Source: Nocardia shimofusensis NBRC 100134 (GTDB lineage: Bacteria; Actinomycetota; Actinomycetes; Mycobacteriales; Mycobacteriaceae). Taken from it: a stretch of DNA of 64,000 bases. Below are positions 44,377 to 53,641 of this stretch, piece after piece. Where the stretch lies: contig NZ_BDBT01000001.1 of the NCBI RefSeq assembly GCF_001613125.1, positions 124,001 to 188,000 on the forward strand, given 5' to 3'. Made by a program: the position numbers and the translations under genes. Position 1 is the first letter of the stretch. Each line of letters starts with the position of its first letter. Below the pieces are notes generated by a model. It did no database searches, was not told the DNA's origin, and was given only the letters and a program-made list of their open reading frames with translations.

Positions 44377-47300
44377 GTGTCCGACCCGAACGACGAGAAG
44401 AGCCCGGCGCGCGAGGCCGCCGGTTCCGGCGCGCGGCCGGACGCGGCCACCGAATCGAGTGCCGCCACCGACCGCACGGCGCCCGCCGACTCGTCCGGCT
44501 CGACCTCCTCGAACACCGAAACCCCTGGTAGACAGCCAGGTTCGAGCAGCGCCTCCGGCGACGCGACGGCCTCCTCCGACTCTGTGTCCGGGTCCGCGGC
44601 CGGTGGTTCCGCCGAGACCGGGCAGGACGGGTGGGAACGCCCGGACTCGCCCGCCGGCGACGGCCCCCCGCGAACTCAGGGCGCCCCGTACAGCCGTAAG
44701 ACCGTCGTCGGCGGCGAGCGGCCGGGAGCGTCCGCATCCGGTGCGGCGAAGCCGTCCACGGGGGCGGCGAAAGGGCCGGAGTCGACCGGTGCGGGCGATC
44801 GGCCCGACCCGGCGGCAGATCCCGGCAACCCGGTCGCATCCGGCGCGCCGACGCCCGGCAATCCTTCGACGGCGAACGATCCCAGCGGCACTGCGCCCAC
44901 CCAGCGCATCCCCCTCCCCGGCCCCGCGGCGACCTCTGCCCCGGCCGCAGACGGCTCTGCCCCCGACGTAGACGGCTCTGCCCCCGACGCAGACGCCTCT
45001 GCCCCCGACGCAGACGCCTCTGCCCCGGCCGCCGGCGCTCCGGCGCCGAGCGGAAGTGAGTCGAGCGGCTCGGCACCCACACGGAAGCTCGCCAGCCCAG
45101 GGGCGGGAGCGCCGAACAGTTCGGCGGAACCGGAGGCAGAGGCGAAGCCGGATGCCGAGGCACCGGATGCCCAGGCAGACCCGGTCGCCGAGGCAGACCC
45201 GGTTGCCGAGGCGGGGGCGATCGGCGCGAAGTCGGCCTCGGACGCCGCGGCCCCCGCCACGGCGTCGGCGTCCGGGTCGGAGCGCCCCGACGAGGCCGTC
45301 ACTCGACGAATCAGCACGTCGCAGGTGAGCGGTACCGCGGCAGCCGCCGAATCGACGGCAGGCTCGAAGGCCACGGCTCCGGATGCGGCGAATGGCGCCG
45401 AGACCGAGCCGGCCGGGAACCCGGCCGAGGACTCGGGCGAGAAGCAGCCGTCTGCGGATGCCGAGCGCGCCGACGCTGCCGAGGGCACGGAAAACGCTGT
45501 GCCCGAAGCAGACAGGGACGCGATGGCAACGGCGAATGGCACGCCGGCAGGCCCGCAGTCCACGGACGACGAGTCCGAGGCCGCGCCCGAGGCGTCGACC
45601 GACCCGGAGCCCGCCGCACGCGAAGGAACCGATCAGCAGCCCGGCGCGGTGGCCGCGACAGGAGCGGACGCGGTAGCCGGAAACGCCGACGCGGCCGGAG
45701 CCGATCTCACCGCCGCTTCCAGCAGCCCCGATCCGGCGGAGACCGACACGGCGCGAGCGGAAGCGGATGGGTCCGAGACGGCCACTGCGCCGCGGGCTGA
45801 GCAAGCCGGTGATGGCCCGGCCGATTCCGGTCGCCCGGATGCGGGCGACGCACACGCCGATCAGGTCGCGGGCGCCCCGGCCGGTTCAGCTCCGTCCGGT
45901 TCGGTGCGGACACCGGATCAGGCAAGCCCGGACCAGACAGGCCCGGATCAGGCCGCATCGGATCAGGCAGGCCCGGATCAGGCCGCATCGGATCAGGCGG
46001 CATCGGATCACGGCGATGCGGATCGGACCGTGTCGATTCCGGCCGCGGAGCCGGCGGCATCGGATCAGGACGATGCGGATCGGACCGTGTCGATTCCGGC
46101 CACGGAGCCGACACATCCGGGTGGGGTCGACGCCGCGGGCGGTGGAGCGAGTGGCGCGCAGCCGAGCACGGGCGACGCGGGTGCCGACGCGCCCACGGCG
46201 GTGATTCGCAAGGACGATGTCGCGTCGGCCGTGAAGGCGGCGGGAGCGGCAGCCCAGGACGCCGCGCCTGGCTCGCCCTCGGCCGATACGAACCAGACGG
46301 TGGTGATTCGTCGTTCCGATCTCCCCGGGAAGCCGGGACGGGCCGAGGCCGTGCAGGGTGCACAGGCCGGGACCGCTGCCGGTGAGCCGAAGTCGGGACA
46401 GCAGCCGGACGTTCCGGGTGACGCGGGTGACGCCGACGCCGCGACAGTCGCCATGCCGATGGTTCCGGTCGACGATCAGAAGACGACCGCGCTGCCGATC
46501 CAGCGACCGGACCAGACCGATCGGGTGACCGGCCGTCCGCCGTTGAGCAAGCCGCCGAGCACACCGCGCTCCGCGTCGGGGCCGAGGCAGGCCGGGTCCA
46601 AGCAGGCCGGACCCTCCGGTCCGCCGCCTGCCGGACCGCACGGTCCCGAGCAGGGCAGGCCGCACGGTCCCGAGCAGGGCAGGCCCCAGGGGCAGGCCCC
46701 GGGCAGGCCGCACGGAACGGGCGGGCCGCACGGAACGGGCGGGCCGCAGGGCCCCGCCCGAAGCGGACCGCAGAACTCCGGACAAGGCGGGTCGCAAGGA
46801 CCGGCGCAAGGTCAGCCGCACGGCCCAGGACAGGGCGGAGCCCACGGACCACAAGGCCAGCCGCCAAGCCTGGGAAAGGGTGGGCCCCAAGGACCGGCGC
46901 AAGGCCGGCCGCAGGGTCAGGCACAGGGCGGTCCCCAGCGTTCGGGTCCGGCCCAGGGCCAGGGGCAGGGCCCCGGGCAGGGCGCACCGCAGGGCCCTGT
47001 CCGGGTCGGACCGGGCGGTCCGACACTGGTGAAGCCGGGCGGCGCGCCCTCCCCGGCGGATCAGAACGCGACCCACCCCGCGCAACCGCTCGACGAGCGA
47101 CCGCGCCAGATCGCACAGCCGCAGCGGGTGCCACCGGCTCCCGCGCAGCCTGCCACTCAGGCGAAGGGCGAGTCCGAGTCCGGGCACTCGCGACGATGGC
47201 TGCTCGCGGTCGGTGCGGCGGTGGTGCTCGTGCTGGCGCTGATCGGTGCGGCCGCGGCGCTCGTCGGCGGCGGCGACTCGCCGGAAGATCAGGTGCGGGC

Positions 47301-47619
47301 CGCGATCGGCGATTACACGTCGGCGCTGCACGACGGCGACCTGGACGGGTTGCGCGACAGCACCTGCGGGACGCTGCACGAGTTCTATCGGGATCTGCCC
47401 GCGGACCAGTTCGCCGGAGTGCATCAGCAGTCGGTGCAGCAGCGCAGCATTCCGTTGGTGGCGAGCGTGGATGCCATCAAGATCACCGACAGCACCGCGC
47501 TGGCGCTGGCGACGGTGTACACCGAGGCGGATCCGGGGAATCGTTCGGAGCGAACCTTCGATCTGGAGAAGACCGAAGAAGGCTGGAAGGTCTGCGACCG
47601 CCCCACCGAGTCCTCGTGA
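44377..47619 (+). CDS. Large disordered single-pass membrane protein with multiple T-x-x-[I/L] motifs (Rv0361-like C-terminus)
   Basis: 1080 residues from GTG 44377 (AAGGGG 6 nt upstream). The first ~930 residues are low complexity: Ala/Asp/Ser/Glu-rich, then Pro/Gly/Gln/His-rich (for example HGPEQGRPHGPEQGRPQ). T-x-x-[I/L] motifs recur: TQRI, TRKL, TRRI, TVSI (twice), TAVI, TVVI (codons near 44899, 45079, 45301, 46027, 46084, 46195, 46297). One membrane helix (RRWLLAVGAAVVLVLALIG) about residue 942 precedes a folded domain (VRAAIGDYTSALHDGDLDGL to GWKVCDRP) of DUF4878-like type. The Arg before the helix puts the disordered part in the cytosol. Confidence 0.85.
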   Translation: MSDPNDEKSPAREAAGSGARPDAATESSAATDRTAPADSSGSTSSNTETPGRQPGSSSASGDATASSDSVSGSAAGGSAETGQDGWERPDSPAGDGPPRTQGAPYSRKTVVGGERPGASASGAAKPSTGAAKGPESTGAGDRPDPAADPGNPVASGAPTPGNPSTANDPSGTAPTQRIPLPGPAATSAPAADGSAPDVDGSAPDADASAPDADASAPAAGAPAPSGSESSGSAPTRKLASPGAGAPNSSAEPEAEAKPDAEAPDAQADPVAEADPVAEAGAIGAKSASDAAAPATASASGSERPDEAVTRRISTSQVSGTAAAAESTAGSKATAPDAANGAETEPAGNPAEDSGEKQPSADAERADAAEGTENAVPEADRDAMATANGTPAGPQSTDDESEAAPEASTDPEPAAREGTDQQPGAVAATGADAVAGNADAAGADLTAASSSPDPAETDTARAEADGSETATAPRAEQAGDGPADSGRPDAGDAHADQVAGAPAGSAPSGSVRTPDQASPDQTGPDQAASDQAGPDQAASDQAASDHGDADRTVSIPAAEPAASDQDDADRTVSIPATEPTHPGGVDAAGGGASGAQPSTGDAGADAPTAVIRKDDVASAVKAAGAAAQDAAPGSPSADTNQTVVIRRSDLPGKPGRAEAVQGAQAGTAAGEPKSGQQPDVPGDAGDADAATVAMPMVPVDDQKTTALPIQRPDQTDRVTGRPPLSKPPSTPRSASGPRQAGSKQAGPSGPPPAGPHGPEQGRPHGPEQGRPQGQAPGRPHGTGGPHGTGGPQGPARSGPQNSGQGGSQGPAQGQPHGPGQGGAHGPQGQPPSLGKGGPQGPAQGRPQGQAQGGPQRSGPAQGQGQGPGQGAPQGPVRVGPGGPTLVKPGGAPSPADQNATHPAQPLDERPRQIAQPQRVPPAPAQPATQAKGESESGHSRRWLLAVGAAVVLVLALIGAAAALVGGGDSPEDQVRAAIGDYTSALHDGDLDGLRDSTCGTLHEFYRDLPADQFAGVHQQSVQQRSIPLVASVDAIKITDSTALALATVYTEADPGNRSERTFDLEKTEEGWKVCDRPTESS
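44935..45039. repeat. 21-bp in-frame tandem repeat, five copies
   Basis: Units of TCTGCCCCCGACGCAGACG plus 2 nt begin at 44935, 44956, 44977, 44998 and 45019, encoding SAPDADA-type heptads in the disordered region. Confidence 0.85.
45915..46019. repeat. 15-bp in-frame tandem repeat, seven copies
   Basis: Seven units of GGATCAGGCAGGCCC type start every 15 bp from 45915, encoding (P/S)DQA(A/S/G) pentads. A longer imperfect repeat (ATGCGGATCGGACCGTGTCG at 46017 and again at 46074) follows and carries the two TVSI motifs. Confidence 0.85.
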
Positions 47620-47697
47620 TCCCGCCCCGGCATCCGGTCGCGGTCGTCACACTTCCCTGGTCAACCGACCATCCCGGCCACTAGCATGGCCGGGATC

Positions 47698-48771
47698 ATG
47701 GGCAGTGAACAGACGATGACGGCACCGGAAACCGACGCTCCAGCGATGGAGTCGCCGGGAATCGCAGCAACGGAGTCGCCGGCGGGGCGCCGTTTTCTGG
47801 TGCGCGACCCCTATCACGTGGGCCGGGAGAAGGTGCGCGAGTTCGCGCGGGCGGTGCAGAACAGCCATGGCGCGCACCATTCCGACGCCGACGCCCACCG
47901 GCTCGGCTTCGAGCGCCTCATCGCACCGCCCACCTTCTCCTCGGTGATCGGTATGGCCGCCACCAACGCACTGCTCGACTCGGTGCTGCTGGAATACGAC
48001 CTGGCCCAGGTGCTGCAGACCGATCAGACCTTCGAATTGCGCCGTCCGTTCCTGCCCGGGGACGCGATCCGCACCCAGGTGATCATCGAGTCGATCCGCA
48101 CCTTCGGCGACAACGACTTCATCTGCGTGCGCGCCGAGATGACCGATCAGCACGACGAGATTGTGCAGGTCGCCTCGACCACGATCGTGGCCCGTCGCGG
48201 CGCGGAGATCGATCCGGACCTGGCGAAGATGGTGCAGAACATCTTCATGCACTCTCGCCCGGCCACCGATCTCGCCGACTCCGGCGTGCTGATCGCGCTC
48301 GACGGCGAGAGCCCGGTGACTCGCAAGGCGGCCCTGCCCCGGGTGCACACCATCCCGGCGTTCGCCGATCTCGCCGAAGGCGACCGATTGCCCACCGGCA
48401 CCGCCCGGCTGACCCGCGGCGATCTGGTCAACTACGCCGGCGTCGCGGGTGACCCCAATCCGATCCACTTCAGCGAGGAGGCCGCCCAGCTGGTCGGCCT
48501 GCCGACGGTGGTCGCGCACGGAATGCTCACCATGGGCCTGACCGCCGACTACCTGACCTCCTGGCTCGGTGATCCGGCCGCGATCGAGACGTTCAGCGTC
48601 CGCTTCTCCGGGTTCGTCCCGGTGGAGGTCCACGCGCCTGCCGTCATCGACTTCTCCGGCAAGATCAAGGCGCTGCACCCCGAGCGCCGCGCCGCCACCG
48701 TGATGCTCGGCGCGACGTCCCAGGGCCGCAAGCTCTTCGGTCGCGCGATCGCCGACGTCCGGCTCTCCTGA
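47698..48771 (+). CDS. Two-domain hotdog dehydratase (FAS1_DH-like + MaoC), second paralogue
   Basis: 357 residues from ATG 47698; ATG 47686 is in frame, but a TAGCAT -10-like hexamer overlaps it. After a nonconserved leader comes the N-terminal hotdog (PYHVGREKVREFARAVQNSH, APPTFSSVIGMA, DQTFELRRPFLPGD) and the C-terminal MaoC domain with the full motif LVNYAGVAGDPNPIHFSEEA and VVAHGMLTMGLTADY. Same architecture and closing sequence (GRKLFGRAIADVRLS) as the protein at 33520-34569. Predicted (3R)-hydroxyacyl-thioester dehydratase. Confidence 0.88.
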   Translation: MGSEQTMTAPETDAPAMESPGIAATESPAGRRFLVRDPYHVGREKVREFARAVQNSHGAHHSDADAHRLGFERLIAPPTFSSVIGMAATNALLDSVLLEYDLAQVLQTDQTFELRRPFLPGDAIRTQVIIESIRTFGDNDFICVRAEMTDQHDEIVQVASTTIVARRGAEIDPDLAKMVQNIFMHSRPATDLADSGVLIALDGESPVTRKAALPRVHTIPAFADLAEGDRLPTGTARLTRGDLVNYAGVAGDPNPIHFSEEAAQLVGLPTVVAHGMLTMGLTADYLTSWLGDPAAIETFSVRFSGFVPVEVHAPAVIDFSGKIKALHPERRAATVMLGATSQGRKLFGRAIADVRLS

Positions 48772-48810
48772 TCCGAGCCGGGCCGGACCGCACGCGCCCC
48801 TGTCCGGCGA

Positions 48811-50265
48811 TCAGCCGAGTTCGGCGCGCACCAGGTAGACGTTGTAGTCACTCCAGGTCGAGATGTTGAAGTACAACTCGTCGCCGCTGGACCAGGGATG
48901 GATGAAGCCGCCGTAGAGCTCGGGGTGGTCGAACACGGTCACCGTGGGTGTGGGCTCGGACCACGCGCCCTGCGGGGTGGCCGACTCGCGCACCACGATG
49001 GCGGCGCGGGCGGTGTCGAGGTAACTCATCTGCCAGACGCCCCGGTCGGCCGCGTAGCGCACCGACAACTCGCCCACCGGCCCGTCCATGATCGGGGTCG
49101 CCCCCGCCGCGCCCCCGACCGGGGTCCACTGTCCGTCCCGCCAGTACTGGTAGGCGGTGGTGTTGAGGATCTGGTCCTTGGCGACCCTGGCCAACCCCAC
49201 CGAGCCGAGACGGGTGCTCGGCGTGCCGAACATGTAGACGTGCTCGCCGTGCGGAACCATCGCGCTCACCTGGAAACTCGCCAAGCCGAAGATGTTGTCC
49301 CAGCGGGCGTGACGGTCCTTGGTCCAGGTCTGCCCGCCGTCGTCGGAGTAGGCGATGCCGCCGTAGTTGGTGTAGAAGGTGCCGGGCAGGCTGTTCCAGG
49401 TGCGCAGCGACATGTAACTCATGTACTGCCTGCCGTCGAGCGCGAACCCGGAGGTCGGGATGGTGGTCATCTCGACGTTGTCGAGTTTGCGGCTGGAGAG
49501 CACCTCGGCGGCGTGGCAGCGGCTGTCGGTGACCATCCGGTCGAAGGTCACGCCGTCGGACAGGTCGGTGTCGGTGCTGAAGGCCAGCACATTGCTGCGC
49601 CAGTCCCCGCCGAACCCGCCGGGCGGATGGAAGCCACGGCCCACGGTGTCACCGAAGGCGACGGCGATCTCCCCGGGCGCGCTCTCCCACATGATCCCCA
49701 GATCCGTGCCGTCGACCTGCCAGCGCTTGTCGGTGCGGTTCACCGAGTTCGCACCGGTCTGCTTGGCGATCTCCTGCACCCGAAGGACTTGCGGCGCCGC
49801 GGGTGCCACCTCACGCGGAGCCGCCTCGGTGGGCGGGGTGACCGGTGCGGGTGGCGGCGGGCCCTCCCCCGGATCAGGGCTGGGACCGGGGAGCGCGAAG
49901 TGGAACGGCTGGGGCTTCAGCAACAGCTGCGGGATCCCCAGCTGTTCGGCGAGATTCGGCGGCGGCTCGGGCAGATCGGTGAGATCGGGACAGGGGTTGT
50001 CGCAGGGATCCTCGGGCAGCGCCATCTCGACGCGCACCGGTTCCGGCTCGGGCGGCGCCGGCGGCAGCACGGTGATCACCGGATACGGGATCGGCATCTC
50101 GAGCGTCTCGGGAATCAGATCCTCGTGCACCGGAACGGGATCGGTGACACACGGCCCCGTGCCGGGAATCGGTACACGCTCGTCCGGCCCGGCCCACGCC
50201 GAACCCTGGTGCAACACAACGAACAAACCCGCGACGCCGAGCGCGGCGGTCACCCGCATGGACAT
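48811..50265 (-). CDS. Secreted DUF4185 protein, candidate endo-D-arabinanase (GH183 type)
   Basis: 484 residues from ATG 50265 (AGAGG 5 nt upstream). Sec signal peptide (MSMRVTAALGVAGLFVVLHQ, cleavage at AWA-GP), a Pro-rich linker of about 130 residues, then a DUF4185 domain of about 320 residues with VDGTDLGIMWE and VAFGDTVGRG near its start and IAYSDDGGQTWTKD, YGGFIHPWSSGDELYFNIS later, as in five-bladed propeller hydrolases. DUF4185 members were shown to be endo-D-arabinofuranases (GH183), so a role on arabinogalactan or lipoarabinomannan is plausible. Catalytic residues are not proven here. Confidence 0.8.
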   Translation of the reverse strand: MSMRVTAALGVAGLFVVLHQGSAWAGPDERVPIPGTGPCVTDPVPVHEDLIPETLEMPIPYPVITVLPPAPPEPEPVRVEMALPEDPCDNPCPDLTDLPEPPPNLAEQLGIPQLLLKPQPFHFALPGPSPDPGEGPPPPAPVTPPTEAAPREVAPAAPQVLRVQEIAKQTGANSVNRTDKRWQVDGTDLGIMWESAPGEIAVAFGDTVGRGFHPPGGFGGDWRSNVLAFSTDTDLSDGVTFDRMVTDSRCHAAEVLSSRKLDNVEMTTIPTSGFALDGRQYMSYMSLRTWNSLPGTFYTNYGGIAYSDDGGQTWTKDRHARWDNIFGLASFQVSAMVPHGEHVYMFGTPSTRLGSVGLARVAKDQILNTTAYQYWRDGQWTPVGGAAGATPIMDGPVGELSVRYAADRGVWQMSYLDTARAAIVVRESATPQGAWSEPTPTVTVFDHPELYGGFIHPWSSGDELYFNISTWSDYNVYLVRAELG

Positions 50266-50432
50266 CTCAACCTCTCGTGTCGGAAACCGCTCGCGATCAG
50301 CGGCAGGCCTGTGATCAGCGCAGACCCTACCGGTCGCATGGGGTTCCGCGGGCGCGAACTCCGACGACGGCGGTTGTCGGGCGCGGCGCCCCCTGCCTGC
50401 GCCGGGTCAGGAGGACGCCGCGTCAGGACTAC

Positions 50433-50500
50433 GCCGCACCGAGAGACGATGCCGCACCGAGAGACGATGCCGTACCCAGCCGATGCCGCACCGAGAGATC
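50433..50500. repeat. 18-bp tandem repeat upstream of the DUF4185 gene
   Basis: GCCGCACCGAGAGACGAT at 50433-50450, again (as GCCGCACCGAGAGACGAT) at 50451-50468, a diverged shorter copy, then GCCGCACCGAGAGATC at 50485-50500. It lies in the 259-bp space between the DUF4185 start and the end of the EmbR-like gene; no gene is seen there. Confidence 0.8.
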
Positions 50501-50524
50501 GCCCGCGCTACGAGGGCGCCGCGG

Positions 50525-51640
50525 CTAGGAGGACGCCTTGAAGGTGAGTACGGTGGAGCCGATGCGGATCATGTCGCCGTCGGCGAGCAGCGCGCTCTCG
50601 ATCGGATCCTCGTTGATGTAGACGCCGTTGGCCGAATGCAGATCCTTGATCAGCAGACCGGCGCGGCTGGGCATGATGTGCGCGTGGTAGCGGCTGGCCT
50701 TGGGGTCGTCGAGGACCAGATCGTTGTCGGTCATCCGCCCGATGCGCATCCCCGCGTGCGAGATCGGCAGCACCCGGCCGTCGGGCAGCCGGAGCGCACC
50801 GCTGCGCACCGTGCGCGGGCCCTCGGTGACGGTCTCGGTCATCGCCGCCGCCATCCGCTCGACCTGCTTGAACTCCTTGGTGCTCAACGGTTCCTGCCGA
50901 AGCACCCGCTGCTCCAGCTCCACCAGGGCGGGCCCGGGGTCGATGCCGAGTTCGTCGGCGAGCACGGTACGCACCCGGCGGCAGGCGTCCAACGCGTCCG
51001 CCTGACGGCCGGACAGATACAGCGCGGCGATGAGCTGACCCCACAGCGGCTCGCGCAGCGGATGCTCGGTGGTCATGGTGACCAGTTCGCTGATCACCGA
51101 AGACGCCCGTCCGCAGGCGATTTCGGCGTCGATGCGGGCGGAGGCGGCCAGCAGCCGTTCCTCCTCCATCGCGGTGGCGAAGCTGTCGGCGAACTGCAGA
51201 CCGCTCAGGTCCGACAGCGCGCGCCCGCTCCATTCCTCGAGCGCGCGACCGTAGGCCAGCGAGGCGCCGGTGTGGTCGCCGATATCGGCGGCCTTGGCGC
51301 CGGTGTCGCAATGCGCTTCGAAACGGCCGATGTCGCAGCCGTTCTCCGGAATCTCCAGCCGGTATCCGGAGGACTCGGTGCGCAACACCGTCGCCGGGTC
51401 GACTCCGGCGGTGCGCAGCGCCTTACGGATATTGGAGACGAAGACCTGCAGGCTGGCCGCGTAGGAATCCGGCGGATCCTCGTTCCACACCATGTCCGCC
51501 AACGCCGCGGACGACACCGCGCGCCGCCGGTTGACGGTGAGCGCGGCCAGCAGAGCTCGCGGCTTGGGCCCGCCGACCGCCACCGGCTCGCCGCCGACGA
51601 ACAACCGGACGGGCCCGAGCACACGTACATCCAGACTCAT
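50525..51640 (-). CDS. EmbR-like SARP regulator with FHA domain
   Basis: 371 residues from ATG 51640. Order: OmpR/SARP-type winged helix (MSLDVRVLGPVRLFVGGEPV; ALLAALTVNRRRAVSSAALA; SNIRKALRTAG), bacterial transcriptional activation domain (LREPLWGQLIAALYLSGRQA), and C-terminal FHA (GMRIGRMTDNDLVLDDPKAS, RYHAHI, KDLHSANGVYINEDP) with the phosphothreonine-binding Arg, Ser, His and Asn pattern. This is the architecture of EmbR, controlled by Ser/Thr kinases and regulating arabinosyltransferase genes in mycobacteria. The next gene downstream encodes a candidate arabinan hydrolase. Confidence 0.9.
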   Translation of the reverse strand: MSLDVRVLGPVRLFVGGEPVAVGGPKPRALLAALTVNRRRAVSSAALADMVWNEDPPDSYAASLQVFVSNIRKALRTAGVDPATVLRTESSGYRLEIPENGCDIGRFEAHCDTGAKAADIGDHTGASLAYGRALEEWSGRALSDLSGLQFADSFATAMEEERLLAASARIDAEIACGRASSVISELVTMTTEHPLREPLWGQLIAALYLSGRQADALDACRRVRTVLADELGIDPGPALVELEQRVLRQEPLSTKEFKQVERMAAAMTETVTEGPRTVRSGALRLPDGRVLPISHAGMRIGRMTDNDLVLDDPKASRYHAHIMPSRAGLLIKDLHSANGVYINEDPIESALLADGDMIRIGSTVLTFKASS

Positions 51641-51686
51641 GAGCTCGGGCCTCGTCTTTTCGATCAGAGCCTATGGACCAGACCTG

Positions 51687-52721
51687 TCAGGCGCTGATCG
51701 ACCGGCCCGCCGACCTCAGGTCGTTGCATGCCTCGACCACGCGCTCGGCCATCGAGGCCTCGGCCTTCTTCAGGTAGCTGCGCGGGTCGTAGGTCTTCTT
51801 GTTGCCGACCTCGCCGTCGATCTTGAGCACGCCGTCGTAGTTGGCGAACATGTGCCCGGCGACCGGGCGGGTGAAGGCGTACTGGGTGTCGGTGTCGACG
51901 TTCATCTTCACCACGCCGTAGCGCAGCGAGTCGTCGATCTCGGACTTCAGCGAGCCGGAGCCGCCGTGGAAGACGAAGTCGAACGGCTGCGCGTCGGCGC
52001 CGAGGCCCAGCTTCGCGGCCGCGACGCGCTGCCCCTCGGCCAGCACCTCGGGACGAAGCACCACGTTGCCCGGCTTGTACACGCCGTGCACATTGCCGAA
52101 GGTGGCCGCGAGCAGGTACTTGCCGTTCTCGCCCGCACCGAGCGCGTCGATGGTCTTCTCGAAGTCCTCGGGCGAGGTGTAGAGCTTGTCGTTGATCTCG
52201 GCCTCGACACCGTCTTCTTCACCGCCGACGACGCCGATCTCGACCTCGAGGATGATGTTGGCCGCCGCGGTGGCCTTCAGCAGTTCCTTGGCGATCTCGA
52301 GGTTCTCGTCGATCGGGATGGCCGAGCCGTCCCACATGTGCGACTGGAACAACGGGTTGCCCCCGGCGTTGACGCGCTCCTGGGAGATCGCGATCAGCGG
52401 GCGGACGAAGCCGTCCAGCTTGTCCTTGGGGCAGTGGTCGGTGTGCAGGGCGATGGTCACGTCGTACTTGGCCGCGACCACGTGCGCGAACTCGGCGAGG
52501 GCGACCGCGCCGGTCACCATGTCCTTCACGCCGAGACCGGAGCCGAACTCCGCGCCACCGGTCGAGAACTGGATGATGCCGTCGCTGCCCGCGTCGGCGA
52601 AGCCCTTGATGGCGGCGTTGACCGTCTCCGACGAGGTGCAGTTGATCGCCGGGAAGGCGAAGGAGTTCTGCTTGGCGCGAGCCAGCATCTCGGCGTAGAC
52701 CTCGGGGGTTGCGATGGGCAC
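51687..52721 (-). CDS. fba: Class II fructose-bisphosphate aldolase
   Basis: 344 residues from GTG 52721, with GGAGG 8 nt upstream; this matches the family start (M)PIATPEVYAEML, while ATG 52736 would add five residues over the ribosome site. Zn and substrate motifs: IALHTDHCPKDKLDGFV, ILEVEIGVVGGEEDG, ATFGNVHGVYKPGNV, FDFVFHGGSGS and VKMNVDTDTQYAFTRP. It cleaves fructose 1,6-bisphosphate in glycolysis and acts in reverse in gluconeogenesis. Confidence 0.97.
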   Translation of the reverse strand: MPIATPEVYAEMLARAKQNSFAFPAINCTSSETVNAAIKGFADAGSDGIIQFSTGGAEFGSGLGVKDMVTGAVALAEFAHVVAAKYDVTIALHTDHCPKDKLDGFVRPLIAISQERVNAGGNPLFQSHMWDGSAIPIDENLEIAKELLKATAAANIILEVEIGVVGGEEDGVEAEINDKLYTSPEDFEKTIDALGAGENGKYLLAATFGNVHGVYKPGNVVLRPEVLAEGQRVAAAKLGLGADAQPFDFVFHGGSGSLKSEIDDSLRYGVVKMNVDTDTQYAFTRPVAGHMFANYDGVLKIDGEVGNKKTYDPRSYLKKAEASMAERVVEACNDLRSAGRSISA

Positions 52722-52890
52722 TGAACAGACCTCCATGTACGACGCTCTCCGCCCGCCGGCGCGGGACGGGTGCTGATCCTGCTGATCAGCCTAAGCGAGA
52801 CGGCGCCCCACTCGACAGGGACCCCGGAAGCCGCCGTGCGACGCGCGCCACAATTAGGCAGGGTCTCGGAATATCGGTACCCTTGGCCAC

Positions 52891-53637
52891 GTGATTGCGC
52901 TGGCCGGCTCGGAGACCCTGACGACCAATCTCGCCTTGATGCCAGGCTTCCTCGACCCGGTGAACCTGCTCAACTCTTTCGGCACGTGGGTGCTGGCGGG
53001 GCTGCTGCTGGTGGTGTTCATCGAATCCGGTCTGCTGTTCCCGTTGCTGCCCGGTGACTCGCTGTTGTTCACCGCCGGTCTGATCGCGGCCGCGAAGTCC
53101 GAGGACATCGATCCGTTCGCGCCGATCGGGGCGCTGCTGGTGCTGATACCGATCGCGGCCTTCGCGGGCGACCAGGTCGGCTACATGATCGGCAATCGTG
53201 GCGGCACGGCGTTGTTCAAGGACAACGAGTCGCGCTTCTTCAAGAAGAAGTACATCGACGAGTCGCACGCCTTCTTCGTCAAGCACGGCCCGATCACCAT
53301 CATCCTGGCCCGCTTCGTACCGTTCGTGCGCACCTTCGCTCCGGTCGTCGCGGGCGCTTCGGGGATGAGCTACAAGGTGTTCGTCGTCTACAACGCGGTC
53401 GGCGCGATCCTGTGGGGCTCGGGCGTGACGATGCTCGGCTACCTGCTCGGCCAGATCCAGTTCATTCGCGACAACATCGACCTGATCTTCCTGCTCATCG
53501 TGTTCGTCTCGGTGGTGCCGATCTTCGTCGAGATCTTCAAGCGCTGGCGCGGCAAGGGCGACGCCGAGGGCAGCGAGGACGACGACGCCGATACCGATGA
53601 GATCGCGGTGGTGAAATCCACCCCCGGTCAGAGCTGA
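52891..53637 (+). CDS. DedA family membrane protein (Rv0364-like)
   Basis: 248 residues from GTG 52891. DedA features: VLAGLLLVVFIESGLLFPLLPGDSLLFTAG, GDQVGYMIGNRGG, the ILARFVPFVRTFAPVVAGAS motif with the two conserved Arg, and a closing helix. Acidic C-terminal tail. DedA proteins act as undecaprenyl-phosphate or other phospholipid flippases and affect membrane potential. TACCCT 7 nt upstream of GTG suggests a leaderless mRNA. A second DedA gene follows after 4 bp. Confidence 0.92.
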   Translation: MIALAGSETLTTNLALMPGFLDPVNLLNSFGTWVLAGLLLVVFIESGLLFPLLPGDSLLFTAGLIAAAKSEDIDPFAPIGALLVLIPIAAFAGDQVGYMIGNRGGTALFKDNESRFFKKKYIDESHAFFVKHGPITIILARFVPFVRTFAPVVAGASGMSYKVFVVYNAVGAILWGSGVTMLGYLLGQIQFIRDNIDLIFLLIVFVSVVPIFVEIFKRWRGKGDAEGSEDDDADTDEIAVVKSTPGQS

Positions 53638-53641
53638 GCAC

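Noticed and set aside
45707..47424. Long minus-strand open frames opposite the disordered membrane protein
   Set aside because: They arise because the low-complexity repeats keep all frames open; no ribosome sites or conserved motifs.
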